From the NCBI RefSeq assembly GCF_947502895.1, contig NZ_CANNBM010000003.1, forward strand, positions 248,001 through 312,000: a DNA stretch of 64,000 bases, in the 5' to 3' direction. A model generated the notes under the pieces. The model saw only the letters and a list, made by a program, of their open reading frames with translations, did not search any database and had not been told where the DNA came from. Shown in pieces: positions 26,173 through 34,813 of this stretch. The stretch comes from an uncultured Sulfitobacter sp. GTDB taxonomy: Bacteria > Pseudomonadota > Alphaproteobacteria > Rhodobacterales > Rhodobacteraceae. The first letter of the stretch is position 1, and each line of letters starts with the position of its first letter. A program made the translations under genes and the position numbers.

Positions 26173-26528
26173 TCGAGCGCCCCTTTCTTCCATTCATAAG
26201 CAAAGCCTGCGGTCAGCACCGCAAGGAAGATCATCATAGACCAGAACGCCGTCATCGAAATGTCGCCAAACGCCACAGCCCAAGGGAACAGGAACGCAAT
26301 CTCCAGATCGAAAATAATGAACAGGATCGAGACGAGGTAGAATCGCACATCGAATTTCATCCGCGCATCGTCAAACGCGTTGAACCCGCACTCATAGGCC
26401 GACACCTTTTCAGGGTCAGGATTGCGCACCGCCAAAACAACGGCAGCAAGGATAAGAGCAAGCCCCAACCCTATGGCAACGCCCAGAAAAATGAGGATGG
26501 GCAGGTATTCCCTAAGCATATCGTCCAA
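26163..26528 (-). CDS. nuoA: NADH-quinone oxidoreductase subunit A, probable TTG start
   Basis: Three-helix membrane subunit of complex I, 121 residues, with the conserved loop YECGFNAFDDARMKFDVRFY. A perfect AAGGAG sits six bases before a TTG (26528) that would read MDDMLREYLPILIF, matching the length of Rhodobacter homologues; the first ATG at 26519 is 15 bases from that site, too far. I therefore call TTG as start. It is the first nuo gene, so its initiation may limit the whole unit. Confidence 0.93.
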   Translation of the reverse strand: MDDMLREYLPILIFLGVAIGLGLALILAAVVLAVRNPDPEKVSAYECGFNAFDDARMKFDVRFYLVSILFIIFDLEIAFLFPWAVAFGDISMTAFWSMMIFLAVLTAGFAYEWKKGALEWQ

Positions 26529-26833
26529 GGGTGGCTCCTTTCTTGGATGGCTGGGGGGCAACACCCCGCGCGACGCTTTGGTTGGGTTTAGCCCTGTGGG
26601 CGCGTGGGGTCAACGGGAGGAAGGGCGGATTCGTCCCTCAGCCTAGCGTTCAAGCCCTTGCAACCGTATTAACCGCCTCCACCCTGCGCACCCATATACT
26701 CCCGACACGCCTCACATCAAAAACCACAGCGGACTATTTACAAAATCACGACACTTCTGAACGCTCGGTTGTGTGCGCCGTTCAAAACGGTGATTTCGAG
26801 GAGGACAAGCAAGAGTATAGACGATCGGCTTTG
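26529..26833 (-). promoter_or_regulatory. Leader and presumed promoter region of the nuo operon
   Basis: About 305 bases without a gene between the methyltransferase stop and nuoA. It should contain the main nuo promoter because nothing else upstream fits, but I cannot assign -35/-10 boxes with confidence; TTGCAA (minus strand, near 26660) and TTGAAC (near 26650) are the best -35-like hexamers. A short inverted repeat CCGTT-CAA-AACGG lies at 26778-26790. The half nearest the methyltransferase is AT-richer than the rest. Confidence 0.35.
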
Positions 26834-27562
26834 TCAGAATTCACGCTTTTCCCATTCCATCATCATGAGATAGGGCATTTTATCATATGCTTTGATCCTG
26901 TCTTCGGGGCCTCCGTCAGGTGCAGGCTCATCAAAGTACGTGAGCGTTAAATTCTGGCTCAATAGAAGGTTCATATATTGGGATAAGGGCCGATGCCAAT
27001 TTTGAACGCGCAGACCATCCCACTCGAACCACCGTTTCCCTTCCTTCAGGTATTGCCCCAAAGGCCGCAACTCTTCACCCGTATCTTTGCAATATCGCCG
27101 TCCAACAGCCGCGCTAGAAGTTGAAAAACTGGACAAGTTTGCAATCAACAACCGGCCCTTTGGTCTAAGAACCCTCGCCATTTCCGAAATTGCATCTTCC
27201 ACACCGTCAATGTCGATCAAGGAAAGGTATGAGACAACAAGATCGAAAGAGCCGTCTTCAAAAGGTAGCTCTTCCGCAAATCCCAAGTTGTAGGTCCCCT
27301 CGGGATGCTTGCTGCTGGCCGCAGACACCATTGCGTACACAGGGTCAATACCGTGCGCGCCCCATCCCAATTGTGCCAGTTTTCTGCAAAAGCGACCCTC
27401 GCCACAGCCGACATCCAAGGCCTTGGACGGACTGAGTGTGTTCACACGACCAAGCATCGGCGCGTCGAGCACGTGCTTACGGCTAAAATCGCCATCATCA
27501 CCAGATCGTTCTATCCAAGATGCCGCAGAGGCTTCCCATCCATTCTCATTCGGATCCCGCAT
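26834..27562 (-). CDS. Class I SAM-dependent methyltransferase
   Basis: A 242-residue methyltransferase of the type-11 group. Motif I is LDVGCGEGRFCRKLAQLG, followed by an acidic residue in GIDP, then AEELPFEDGSFDLVVSYLSL (motifs II-III) and RVLRPKGRLLIANL (post-III). The substrate is unknown. The ATG at 27562 begins just before the usual WxASAxxWI helix of this group; the frame stays open to a TTG at 27688. Its base composition is more AT-rich than the genes on both sides, and it stands alone between two operons. Confidence 0.8.
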   Translation of the reverse strand: MRDPNENGWEASAASWIERSGDDGDFSRKHVLDAPMLGRVNTLSPSKALDVGCGEGRFCRKLAQLGWGAHGIDPVYAMVSAASSKHPEGTYNLGFAEELPFEDGSFDLVVSYLSLIDIDGVEDAISEMARVLRPKGRLLIANLSSFSTSSAAVGRRYCKDTGEELRPLGQYLKEGKRWFEWDGLRVQNWHRPLSQYMNLLLSQNLTLTYFDEPAPDGGPEDRIKAYDKMPYLMMMEWEKREF

Positions 27563-27808
27563 GGTGTATGGCCCTATTCCAAGATGCTGCTCCTTTAATA
27601 CCACCTGTACAAAATTTGAAACACCAGCATTCGCAGATGGCGTAAATGCCTTGGCCCTGTCCACTTCGCGGGCCTTCAAAACCTGCAAAAACCCACTCCG
27701 AACTCAAGCAGGTGTTGAAGGTATCTGATGCGCACATGATGTCAGGCAATCGCTACAGTGCAAAAATTTGGCACCGGCGGCTGAACAAGGCACTGCAAAA
27801 TTCAACCA
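27563..27808. other. Intergenic spacer between liuC and the methyltransferase
   Basis: Roughly 246 bases. The first part (27563-27688) is an open extension of the methyltransferase frame without convincing coding support. The remainder holds AT-rich sequence and no clear terminator for the liu operon; the best candidate is a weak pairing of CAGTGC-type arms around 27770-27800. No RNA gene seen. Confidence 0.3.
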
Positions 27809-28591
27809 TCACACAACCCAAGCAGCCTTACGCTTCTCGAAGAACGCGCCGATGCCCTCGGCAGCCTCTTCCGTCTCCCAGCGCGCGGCCAGTGCGGCAA
27901 TCGACATGGCCACAGCCTGCTCTGTTGCAGCACCGCCCAAATCCTGCGCCAGCTTTTTCGCTGCTGCCACAGCACCGGGTGCGCAGGCTAGATACGGTAC
28001 AACTTCCCGCTCAATGGCCGCATCCAGCTCCGCCTCAGGCACGGCTCGCGACAAAAGCCCCAACTCAACAGCTTCATCCGCGCCAAACACACGCCCCGAC
28101 ATGAACACCCGCCGCGCGCGCCCCTCTCCCATCCGCGCGACCACATAAGGGCCGATGGTGGCAGGGATGATGCCCAGCTTGGTTTCGGTCAGGGCCATTT
28201 TCAAATGATCGGCACCAATCGCCACATCACAAACTGCCGCCATACCAACACCCCCACCAAAGGCATTCCCGTGCAGCCGCCCGATCAACGGCTTTGGCAA
28301 ACGGTTGAGCGCCCCCAGCATCGTCGCCAGTTTGCCCGCTTCGGCTGCGCGGGTTTGCGCGTCCATGCCCATCTGCTCTTGCATCCAGCCCAGATCACCA
28401 CCCGCGCAGAATGTCTTGCCTTGCGCGGCAAGGATGACCACCCGAACTCCATCATCCGCCGCCAGTATAGCTGCAGCTTGCGTGAGCTCTGCCAGCATCT
28501 GCGCGGACATGGCGTTGTGCTTCTCGGCACGGTCAAGGGTAAGGGTCGCGACACCGCGACTGTCGGTCTCAATTTTAATCGTGTCGAACAT
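27809..28591 (-). CDS. liuC: Enoyl-CoA hydratase/isomerase family, probable methylglutaconyl-CoA hydratase
   Basis: A 260-residue crotonase-fold enzyme. The oxyanion-hole segments AEKHNAMSAQM and GKTFCAGGDLGWM and the helix RLHGNAFGGGVGMAAVCDVA are present. Located downstream of HMG-CoA lyase and methylcrotonyl-CoA carboxylase genes, it most likely hydrates 3-methylglutaconyl-CoA to HMG-CoA in leucine breakdown; the assignment rests on context, since crotonases are hard to tell apart. A 58-base gap with a palindrome separates it from liuE. Confidence 0.87.
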   Translation of the reverse strand: MFDTIKIETDSRGVATLTLDRAEKHNAMSAQMLAELTQAAAILAADDGVRVVILAAQGKTFCAGGDLGWMQEQMGMDAQTRAAEAGKLATMLGALNRLPKPLIGRLHGNAFGGGVGMAAVCDVAIGADHLKMALTETKLGIIPATIGPYVVARMGEGRARRVFMSGRVFGADEAVELGLLSRAVPEAELDAAIEREVVPYLACAPGAVAAAKKLAQDLGGAATEQAVAMSIAALAARWETEEAAEGIGAFFEKRKAAWVV

Positions 28592-28628
28592 CTGCGTCCC
28601 TAATCGAAATTTTCTTACAACTTCAGGC

Positions 28629-28648
28629 CGGAATTTTGGAAAATTCCG
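28629..28648 (-). repeat. Palindrome CGGAATTTT/AAAATTCCG between liuE and liuC
   Basis: A perfect 9-bp inverted repeat with a two-base centre, starting two bases after the liuE stop. The same arm (CGGAATTTT) forms palindrome (ii) in the nuoJ-nuoK gap at 13004-13024. Two copies, both right behind a stop codon inside an operon, suggest a dispersed palindromic element. Confidence 0.7.
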
Positions 28649-28649
28649 A

Positions 28650-29504
28650 TCAGCCCCGCATCGCTTGCGCCATCTGTGCCGCCTGCCCGATCACATCCAG
28701 ATCCAATCCGGTTTCATAACCCAAAGCCGCGAGATGCGCGGCAACAGCTTCCGTCGCAACATTCCCCGAAGCACCCGGGGCATAGGGACAGCCCCCCAAG
28801 CCACCAACAGCGGCGTCAAACACCCGCAGACCCAGCGACAGCGAGGCGTCGATGTTGTCCATCGCCCGCCCGCCTGTATCATGGTAATGGCCCGCCAGTC
28901 GCCCCACCGGCACCACATCACGCACCGCCAGCAACATCCGCGCGATGCTGTCAGGTGTTCCTGCCCCCGTTGTATCGCCCAGCGAGACCTCGTAGCAGCC
29001 CATCGCAAACAACTTGTCGGCCACTTCGGCCACCGCCGCAGGGTCCACCGCACCGTCATAGGGGCAATCCACCACGCACGAGACATACCCCCGCACAGGC
29101 AAATCGATGTGCCGCGCTTCCTCAAGTATAGGCGCAAACCGCGCGATGCTTTCCGCGATGGAAGCGTTGATGTTCTTTTGGCTGAACCCTTCGGACGCAC
29201 TTGCAAAAACCGCAATCTCGTCCGCGCCCGCCGCCACCGCATCACCATAGCCGCGCATATTGGGCGTCAGTGCCGCATAGCGGATGCCATCGTGGCGGGT
29301 TATCCCCGCCAGCACCTCGGCCGAGCCTGCCATCTGCGGCACCCATTTGGGCGAGACAAAGCTGGCACATTCGATCCGGCTGAACCCCGCCGCACTCAGC
29401 TTGTCGATCAATGCGATCTTTTCGGACACCGGAATGTCGCGCGCTTCGTTCTGCAAGCCATCTCGCGGGCCTACCTCGAATATCTCACACGGTCCCAAAC
29501 CCAT
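28650..29504 (-). CDS. liuE: Hydroxymethylglutaryl-CoA lyase
   Basis: Cleaves HMG-CoA to acetoacetate and acetyl-CoA, the last step of the leucine pathway. The 284-residue TIM-barrel protein has the N-terminal motif GPRDGLQNE, and the loop GLGGCPYAPGASGN with the catalytic cysteine. The ATG at 29504 has GGAGG five bases upstream; the frame is open further upstream but without such a site. Confidence 0.94.
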   Translation of the reverse strand: MGLGPCEIFEVGPRDGLQNEARDIPVSEKIALIDKLSAAGFSRIECASFVSPKWVPQMAGSAEVLAGITRHDGIRYAALTPNMRGYGDAVAAGADEIAVFASASEGFSQKNINASIAESIARFAPILEEARHIDLPVRGYVSCVVDCPYDGAVDPAAVAEVADKLFAMGCYEVSLGDTTGAGTPDSIARMLLAVRDVVPVGRLAGHYHDTGGRAMDNIDASLSLGLRVFDAAVGGLGGCPYAPGASGNVATEAVAAHLAALGYETGLDLDVIGQAAQMAQAMRG

Positions 29505-29591
29505 CGCATCCTCCCAAATGTTATCAATACCCCAACCTGCATCGAAACAGCGGCCATGCACAGCACTTTCCCGCCTGCAAATGCACAGCCA

Positions 29592-30248
29592 TCACTCCGG
29601 CAGCGGCCAAGGCGCAAAGAATTCATCCCCGAACAGCGCATCACCCTGCGGCAAAGACACCTGAAATCCGGCGCGATCCGTCACCCGAACATACCACGCG
29701 GCCAAAGCGTCAAACCCGTCCAGATGCGCAAAATACCGCGCCATATAGACGGCCTGCCCGACCGAAATATCTGCCGCGGAAAAACCGCCATCCAACAAAT
29801 ACTCCCGCCCTGCCAGCCGCGCCTCAAGGGCGGCATAGCATTTGGCAATCCGTGCCGCCTCCAGCTTCATTACAATCGGGCTGCGCATTGCATCCTCGCG
29901 CAATGCCACATGCTGCTGCGTCAGCGCGGCAGTATGCTGGCTGATCGTCTCTGCGAAATGCACCCAGACCAGCCATTGCGCCCGCTCGGGGTGGCCCGCA
30001 GATCGGCCCAGCACGTCGGGCGAAAACCGCTCGCACAGCACTTGCGTGATCGCCCCCGTCTCGAATATCGCCTCCCCGTCCAGCTCAAGTGCCGGCACCC
30101 GACCCGCAGGGCTTTTCTCCAGATAGGCAGGTGAGCGGAGTGTTTTATCAAAAGGATAAGTCTCTACGCTGAACTCAACGTCCAATTCGTGCAGCAACCA
30201 CAGGCTGCGCATGGAACGGGTTTGCGGACAATGGTGTAGCGTAATCAT
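29592..30248 (-). CDS. Glutathione S-transferase family protein
   Basis: A 218-residue protein with an N-terminal thioredoxin-like domain (CPQTRSMRSLWLLHELD, then SPAGRVPALELDGEAIFET, the glutathione-binding cis-Pro and E-T/S motif) and an all-alpha C-terminal domain. Its start overlaps the liuD stop by ATGA, so it is cotranslated with the leucine genes. Its substrate is unknown; a role in detoxifying reactive acyl-CoA intermediates is speculation. Confidence 0.85.
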   Translation of the reverse strand: MITLHHCPQTRSMRSLWLLHELDVEFSVETYPFDKTLRSPAYLEKSPAGRVPALELDGEAIFETGAITQVLCERFSPDVLGRSAGHPERAQWLVWVHFAETISQHTAALTQQHVALREDAMRSPIVMKLEAARIAKCYAALEARLAGREYLLDGGFSAADISVGQAVYMARYFAHLDGFDALAAWYVRVTDRAGFQVSLPQGDALFGDEFFAPWPLPE

Positions 30249-32188
30249 GCCGCATCCGCCTCCTGCTCCAGCCGCACAAGTGCGGCCCCCGCCTCCACCT
30301 GATCTCCTGCCGTGGCCAGCACTTCGGCCACAATGCCGTCCCGCGCGGCCAGCAGACTGTGCTCCATCTTCATGGCTTCCAGAACGGCCAGCTTGTCACC
30401 CTGCGCCACGTGCTGCCCCACTTGCGCAAAGACCTCGCGCACCAGACCGGGCATCGGTGCCTCAATCAGGTTGCCATCCCCCTGCGCGCCTGCCGCCTGC
30501 GCCAGCGGGTCCACCACCTCAAAAGAAAGGCCATAGTTCTCGAAGACCGTCACCACATCGCCAGCAACGGCGACAGGTGCTGCCCGCTGCCCGCCGATGA
30601 TCCAATGCGCGCCCCGCAGCACAGCCTCCACTTCATGTTCACCAAAGGTCCAAATCTGCCGCGCGGCACTGATGACACGCACGCGCACCAGATGATCGAC
30701 ACCCCCAAACCGCAAGACGACCGACCTCACCAGCGCGTCCCACAGCGCAAAGCCCGTCTCGCGGCGCGGCTCCAGCAGGTCCAGCGCCGCCATCCCCGCC
30801 AAGGCCACATGCCGCGCCTCGACCACAGGCGGCACCGTCAACGCATCGATATCCCGCGCAATCAGGCCGGTATCAACCTCCCCACGCCGGAACCCTTCAT
30901 GCCCCGCAAGCGCACCCAGAAACGCCAGATTGGTCACCGTCCCGCCCACGTGACAGCCGCCAAGCGCCGCGCGCAACTTGGATAGCGCCACGTCCCGCGT
31001 GGCCCCGTGCACAATGACCTTGGCAATCATCGGATCATAAAAGGGCGAAATCGCATCGCCCGCCCGCACACCGGAATCCGCCCGCACCCCCGCAGGAAAC
31101 GCCAAATCCGTCAGCGTGCCTGTCGCAGGCAGAAACCCCGCAGGCACATCCTCGGCATAAAGCCGCGCCTCAAAGGCGTGGCCCTCGATCACAAGATCTT
31201 CCTGCCCTTTGGGCAGATCCTCGCCCGCGGCCACCCGCAGTTGCCAGTCCACCAGATCAACGCCCGTGATCGCCTCCGTCACAGGATGCTCGACTTGCAA
31301 GCGCGTGTTCATCTCCATGAAAAAGAACCCGTCGGCGCGCAACCCGTCCGAGCCGTCCACGATAAACTCGACCGTGCCAGCCCCCTTATAGCCAATCGCC
31401 TCCGCCGCCTTGACCGCTGCCGCCCCCATGGCCGCGCGCACATTGCGCGGCATGTCAGGCGCAGGCGCTTCCTCTATCACCTTCTGGTGCCGCCGCTGAA
31501 GCGAGCAATCGCGCTCGAACAAATGCACAGCCGTCTTACCGTCCCCAAACACCTGCACCTCGATATGGCGCGGCTGGCTCACAAATTTCTCGACCAGCAC
31601 ATCGGCGTTGCCAAAGGCCGTTTTCGCCTCCGCCCGCGCCGAAGCAAGCGCCTCGGCAAACCCCGAAGCCGCCTCAACCATACGCATCCCCTTGCCACCG
31701 CCGCCCGCCACGGCCTTGATCAACACCGGATACCCCATCTTGTCTGCCTCGGCCGCCAGCAGATCATCGGACTGGTCGCTGCCATGATAGCCTGGCACAA
31801 CGGGCACTCCCGCACGGATCATCAACGCCTTGGCCGCATCCTTGAGACCCATCGCGCGGATCGCATCCGCCGATGGCCCGATAAATACCAGCCCTGCCGC
31901 TTCCACGGCATCCACAAACTCGGGATTCTCCGACAAAAACCCGTACCCCGGATGCACCGCCTGCGCCCCCGTGTCCAAAGCCGCCTGAATAATCACATCG
32001 CCGCGCAAGTAACTGTCCGCAGGGGCCGATCCCCCGATGTGCACCGCCACATCCGCCATCGCTACATGCCTGGCACTGCTGTCCGCGTCAGAATAGACGG
32101 CAACACACCGCACACCCATTGCCTGCGCCGTCTCCATCACGCGGCAAGCAATCTCGCCACGGTTCGCAATCAGGATCGTATCAAACAT
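30245..32188 (-). CDS. liuD: Methylcrotonyl-CoA carboxylase, biotin-carrying alpha subunit
   Basis: A 647-residue biotin carboxylase plus biotin carrier. From the N-terminus: MFDTILIANRGEIACRV, the ATP-grasp glycine loop AVAGGGGKGMR, the active-site segment FMEMNTRLQVEHPVTE, and near the C-terminus the biotinylation motif EAMKMEH. With the beta subunit encoded upstream it carboxylates 3-methylcrotonyl-CoA. The ATG at 32188 has GGGAAGGGA upstream. A copy of the 29-bp intergenic repeat lies just before it. Confidence 0.94.
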   Translation of the reverse strand: MFDTILIANRGEIACRVMETAQAMGVRCVAVYSDADSSARHVAMADVAVHIGGSAPADSYLRGDVIIQAALDTGAQAVHPGYGFLSENPEFVDAVEAAGLVFIGPSADAIRAMGLKDAAKALMIRAGVPVVPGYHGSDQSDDLLAAEADKMGYPVLIKAVAGGGGKGMRMVEAASGFAEALASARAEAKTAFGNADVLVEKFVSQPRHIEVQVFGDGKTAVHLFERDCSLQRRHQKVIEEAPAPDMPRNVRAAMGAAAVKAAEAIGYKGAGTVEFIVDGSDGLRADGFFFMEMNTRLQVEHPVTEAITGVDLVDWQLRVAAGEDLPKGQEDLVIEGHAFEARLYAEDVPAGFLPATGTLTDLAFPAGVRADSGVRAGDAISPFYDPMIAKVIVHGATRDVALSKLRAALGGCHVGGTVTNLAFLGALAGHEGFRRGEVDTGLIARDIDALTVPPVVEARHVALAGMAALDLLEPRRETGFALWDALVRSVVLRFGGVDHLVRVRVISAARQIWTFGEHEVEAVLRGAHWIIGGQRAAPVAVAGDVVTVFENYGLSFEVVDPLAQAAGAQGDGNLIEAPMPGLVREVFAQVGQHVAQGDKLAVLEAMKMEHSLLAARDGIVAEVLATAGDQVEAGAALVRLEQEADAA

Positions 32189-32218
32189 GTCATCCCTTCC
32201 CAGTTCGGCCCTGCGGCC

Positions 32219-32247
32219 CTTCTTTATTTTTCCAATAAACTCAATCC
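32219..32247 (+). repeat. 29-bp dispersed repeat, copy A
   Basis: CTTCTTTATTTTTCC followed by AATAAACTCAATCC. It sits between the ASCH-domain gene and liuD. On the plus strand a GGCC-CTGC-GGCC hairpin directly precedes it. See the other copies at 44149, 48241 and 60070. Confidence 0.8.
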
Positions 32248-32264
32248 GACATCGCCACCCGCGA

Positions 32265-32693
32265 TCACGCCAGCAAATCGTCGCAAAAATCCTCAACCAC
32301 TTCGAACCGCTCCACCAGCATGATCACATTAGGCGCAAACACCCCCGCGCGGGTCAGATAGGCGCGGTATCCTTCCCGCCAGTGGTCCAGATCGCGGAAC
32401 TCTGCCTGGGGCGGGATCAGCTCCGCTGTCATCTGGTCGAACGGGATCTGCATCACCTCGACCGTGCGCACCGCCAGTTGCGGCGCCCCTAACCAATCTG
32501 TCGCAATATCAATTTTGCCTGCCTGCGGCAGCGCCTCGCCCCGCGCGATAAAATTCGCCACCGCATCACAACTCACTGTTTTTGTCCCGCTGCGCACCAG
32601 CGCCAGTATTTCACGGTTGAGCTTGGCCCCGTCGCCAAAACTGTACCAATCCGCCTCCGGATAGCGCGCGCGAATAGCATCAAGATCAATCAT
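32265..32693 (-). CDS. ASCH-domain protein within the leucine operon
   Basis: A 142-residue protein that fits the ASCH/PUA-like fold: FGDGAKLNREILALVRSGTK with the strand-turn KxxTxS-like segment TKTVSCDAV, and VRTVEVMQIPFDQM. ASCH proteins are thought to bind RNA or act as small hydrolases such as N4-acetylcytidine amidohydrolase. The ATG at 32693 has AAGGGGG upstream. It lies between liuB and liuD, 75 bases after liuB. No role in leucine metabolism is known. Confidence 0.75.
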   Translation of the reverse strand: MIDLDAIRARYPEADWYSFGDGAKLNREILALVRSGTKTVSCDAVANFIARGEALPQAGKIDIATDWLGAPQLAVRTVEVMQIPFDQMTAELIPPQAEFRDLDHWREGYRAYLTRAGVFAPNVIMLVERFEVVEDFCDDLLA

Positions 32694-32768
32694 GACTGCC
32701 CCCTTAAGATGCACAGGGGGGTGTACGGGCGGTGTATGCGGGGTGTACGCAAAGCACCCCCGCAAAAA

Positions 32769-34373
32769 TTACATACGGAATATGCCAAACTTCGTCTCCT
32801 CGATGGGCGCATTCAGCGCAGCGGACAGGCTCAAAAACAGTGTGTCACGGGTCTTGCGCGGGTCGATGATCCCGTCATCCCAAAGCCGCGCGCTGGCATA
32901 GAGCGGATGCGACTGCTCCTCGAACATATCCACCGTGGGCTGCTTGAACGCGGCCTCCTCCTCGGCCGACCATGTGCCGCCGCCCCGCTCGATCGCGTCG
33001 CGCTTGACCGTGGCCAGAACGCCCGCAGCCTGTGCACCGCCCATGACTGAAATGCGGCTATTGGGCCACGTCCAGAGGAAACGCGGAGAGTAAGCCCGCC
33101 CCGCCATACCATAGTTCCCCGCCCCGAACGAGCCGCCCACCAGCATGGTGATCTTTGGCACGTTGGTACAGGCGACAGCCGTGACCATCTTGGCCCCGTG
33201 CCGCGCGATCCCCTCATTCTCGTATTTCCGCCCCACCATAAAGCCGGTGATGTTTTGCAAGAATACCAATGGGATATTACGCGCCGAACACAATTCGACA
33301 AAATGCGCGCCCTTTTGTGCGGCCTCGGAAAACAACACGCCATTATTGGCGATAATGCCCACAGGACAGCCCTTTACATGGGCAAACCCCGTCACCAAGG
33401 TCTCGCCAAAACGCGGCTTGAACTCATCAAACCGGCTGCCATCCACCGTGCGCGCTATCACCTCACGAATGTCGTAAGGCGTGCGCAAATCCGCAGGCAC
33501 CACGCCAAGGATTTCGTCTGGATCGTACGCAGGTTCTTCCACGCTCTCCCACTGCACAGTGGCGGGCTTTGCGCGGTTAAGATAGCCCACAGCGCGCCGC
33601 GCAAGCGCCAGCGCATGGGCATCATCTTCCGCCAGATAGTCCGCTACGCCGCTCAGCCGCGTATGCACATCTCCGCCGCCCAAATCCTCCGCCGTGACCA
33701 CTTCTCCCGTCGCAGCCTTTACCAAAGGCGGCCCCGCAAGAAAGATAGTCCCTTGTTCTTTCACAATAATCGTCACATCCGACATGGCAGGCACATAAGC
33801 GCCCCCCGCCGTACAAGACCCCATCACCACCGCGATCTGCGGGATACCCTTGGCACTCATCCGCGCTTGGTTATAGAAAATCCGGCCAAAGTGGTCACGG
33901 TCGGGAAAGACCTCATCCTGATTGGGCAGGTTCGCCCCGCCACTATCGACCAGATAAATACAGGGTAGATTGTTTTCTTCGGCTATTTCCTGCGCTCTTA
34001 AATGTTTCTTTACGGTCATCGGGTAGTATGTGCCTCCCTTAACCGTAGCATCATTGCAGATCACCATCACCTCTTGGCCCTGCACCGTGCCGACACCCGC
34101 AATCACCCCTGCACAGGGCGCAGCACCACCATAAAGCCCATGCGCCGCAACAGCGCCCACTTCCAAAAACGGGCTACCCGCATCCAGCAAATTCGCCACC
34201 CGTTCTCGCGGCAGCATCTTGCCACGGCTTACATGACGGCCCCGCGATTTCTCACCACCGCCAAAGGCCGCCGCCTGCGCCGCCTCGCGCACATGCGCCA
34301 AGGCCTCTAGATGGGCGGCTGTGTTGGCTTTGAACGCTTCCGAAGACGGGAGTGCTTGGGAAAGTAGTTTCAT
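32769..34373 (-). CDS. liuB: Methylcrotonyl-CoA carboxylase, carboxyltransferase beta subunit
   Basis: A 534-residue carboxyltransferase of the crotonase-like fold. Typical segments are VICNDATVKGGTYYPMTVKK, YLVDSGGANLPNQDEVFPD and MGSCTAGGAYVPAMSD, which are characteristic of MCC beta subunits rather than propionyl-CoA carboxylase. It overlaps the upstream zinc-ribbon gene by ATGA. The alpha subunit is encoded two genes downstream. Confidence 0.95.
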   Translation of the reverse strand: MKLLSQALPSSEAFKANTAAHLEALAHVREAAQAAAFGGGEKSRGRHVSRGKMLPRERVANLLDAGSPFLEVGAVAAHGLYGGAAPCAGVIAGVGTVQGQEVMVICNDATVKGGTYYPMTVKKHLRAQEIAEENNLPCIYLVDSGGANLPNQDEVFPDRDHFGRIFYNQARMSAKGIPQIAVVMGSCTAGGAYVPAMSDVTIIVKEQGTIFLAGPPLVKAATGEVVTAEDLGGGDVHTRLSGVADYLAEDDAHALALARRAVGYLNRAKPATVQWESVEEPAYDPDEILGVVPADLRTPYDIREVIARTVDGSRFDEFKPRFGETLVTGFAHVKGCPVGIIANNGVLFSEAAQKGAHFVELCSARNIPLVFLQNITGFMVGRKYENEGIARHGAKMVTAVACTNVPKITMLVGGSFGAGNYGMAGRAYSPRFLWTWPNSRISVMGGAQAAGVLATVKRDAIERGGGTWSAEEEAAFKQPTVDMFEEQSHPLYASARLWDDGIIDPRKTRDTLFLSLSAALNAPIEETKFGIFRM

Positions 34374-34813
34374 GTGGTCACTCTCTTTAAGGGTAGGCGG
34401 CGAAAGAAAAATGCCGCTGCAGCATAGAAGACAAAGGCTAAAATAGGAAATGCACGGAACAATAGCCCATCATTGGTACCAACCGGATCAGGGTTTTGAA
34501 AAAATGGGATCCGTTCCAAAATCAGTGACATGACACCGACCGAGATAAAAATGATCGGGACACCGATAACGAAAAACTTGGCCATGAGCATCACTGCGCC
34601 GTTGCGCGGCACCCATAGCGCACCGCAGGCAGAGCAAGCCGCCGGTTTTTCACTGCGCAGATTGATCCGAAACAACTTCCCTATCGGCATCGCCGCGCCG
34701 CAGTCCGGACACTGGCCCTTGAACAAGTTTACAAACCAACGGGCAACGTCTCCCAGCCAAGCGAACCGCGCAACAAACCGGTCGCTCCCGCTTTGACGCG
34801 TTGGCAAATTCAT
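34370..34813 (-). CDS. Zinc-ribbon membrane protein
   Basis: A 147-residue protein with an N-terminal soluble part containing two CxxC knuckles (CPDCG at about 35-39 and CSACG at about 60-64), a plausible zinc ribbon, then two hydrophobic helices (about 75-98 and 118-137) and a basic tail. It overlaps both neighbours, liuB and the acyl-CoA synthetase, by four bases, so it belongs to the operon's translation chain. Not a family I can name with certainty. Confidence 0.65.
   Translation of the reverse strand: MNLPTRQSGSDRFVARFAWLGDVARWFVNLFKGQCPDCGAAMPIGKLFRINLRSEKPAACSACGALWVPRNGAVMLMAKFFVIGVPIIFISVGVMSLILERIPFFQNPDPVGTNDGLLFRAFPILAFVFYAAAAFFFRRLPLKRVTT

Noticed and set aside
28305..30134. A 609-codon plus-strand frame
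   Set aside because: Antisense to liuC, liuE and the GST gene, all recognisable; no domain or start signal.
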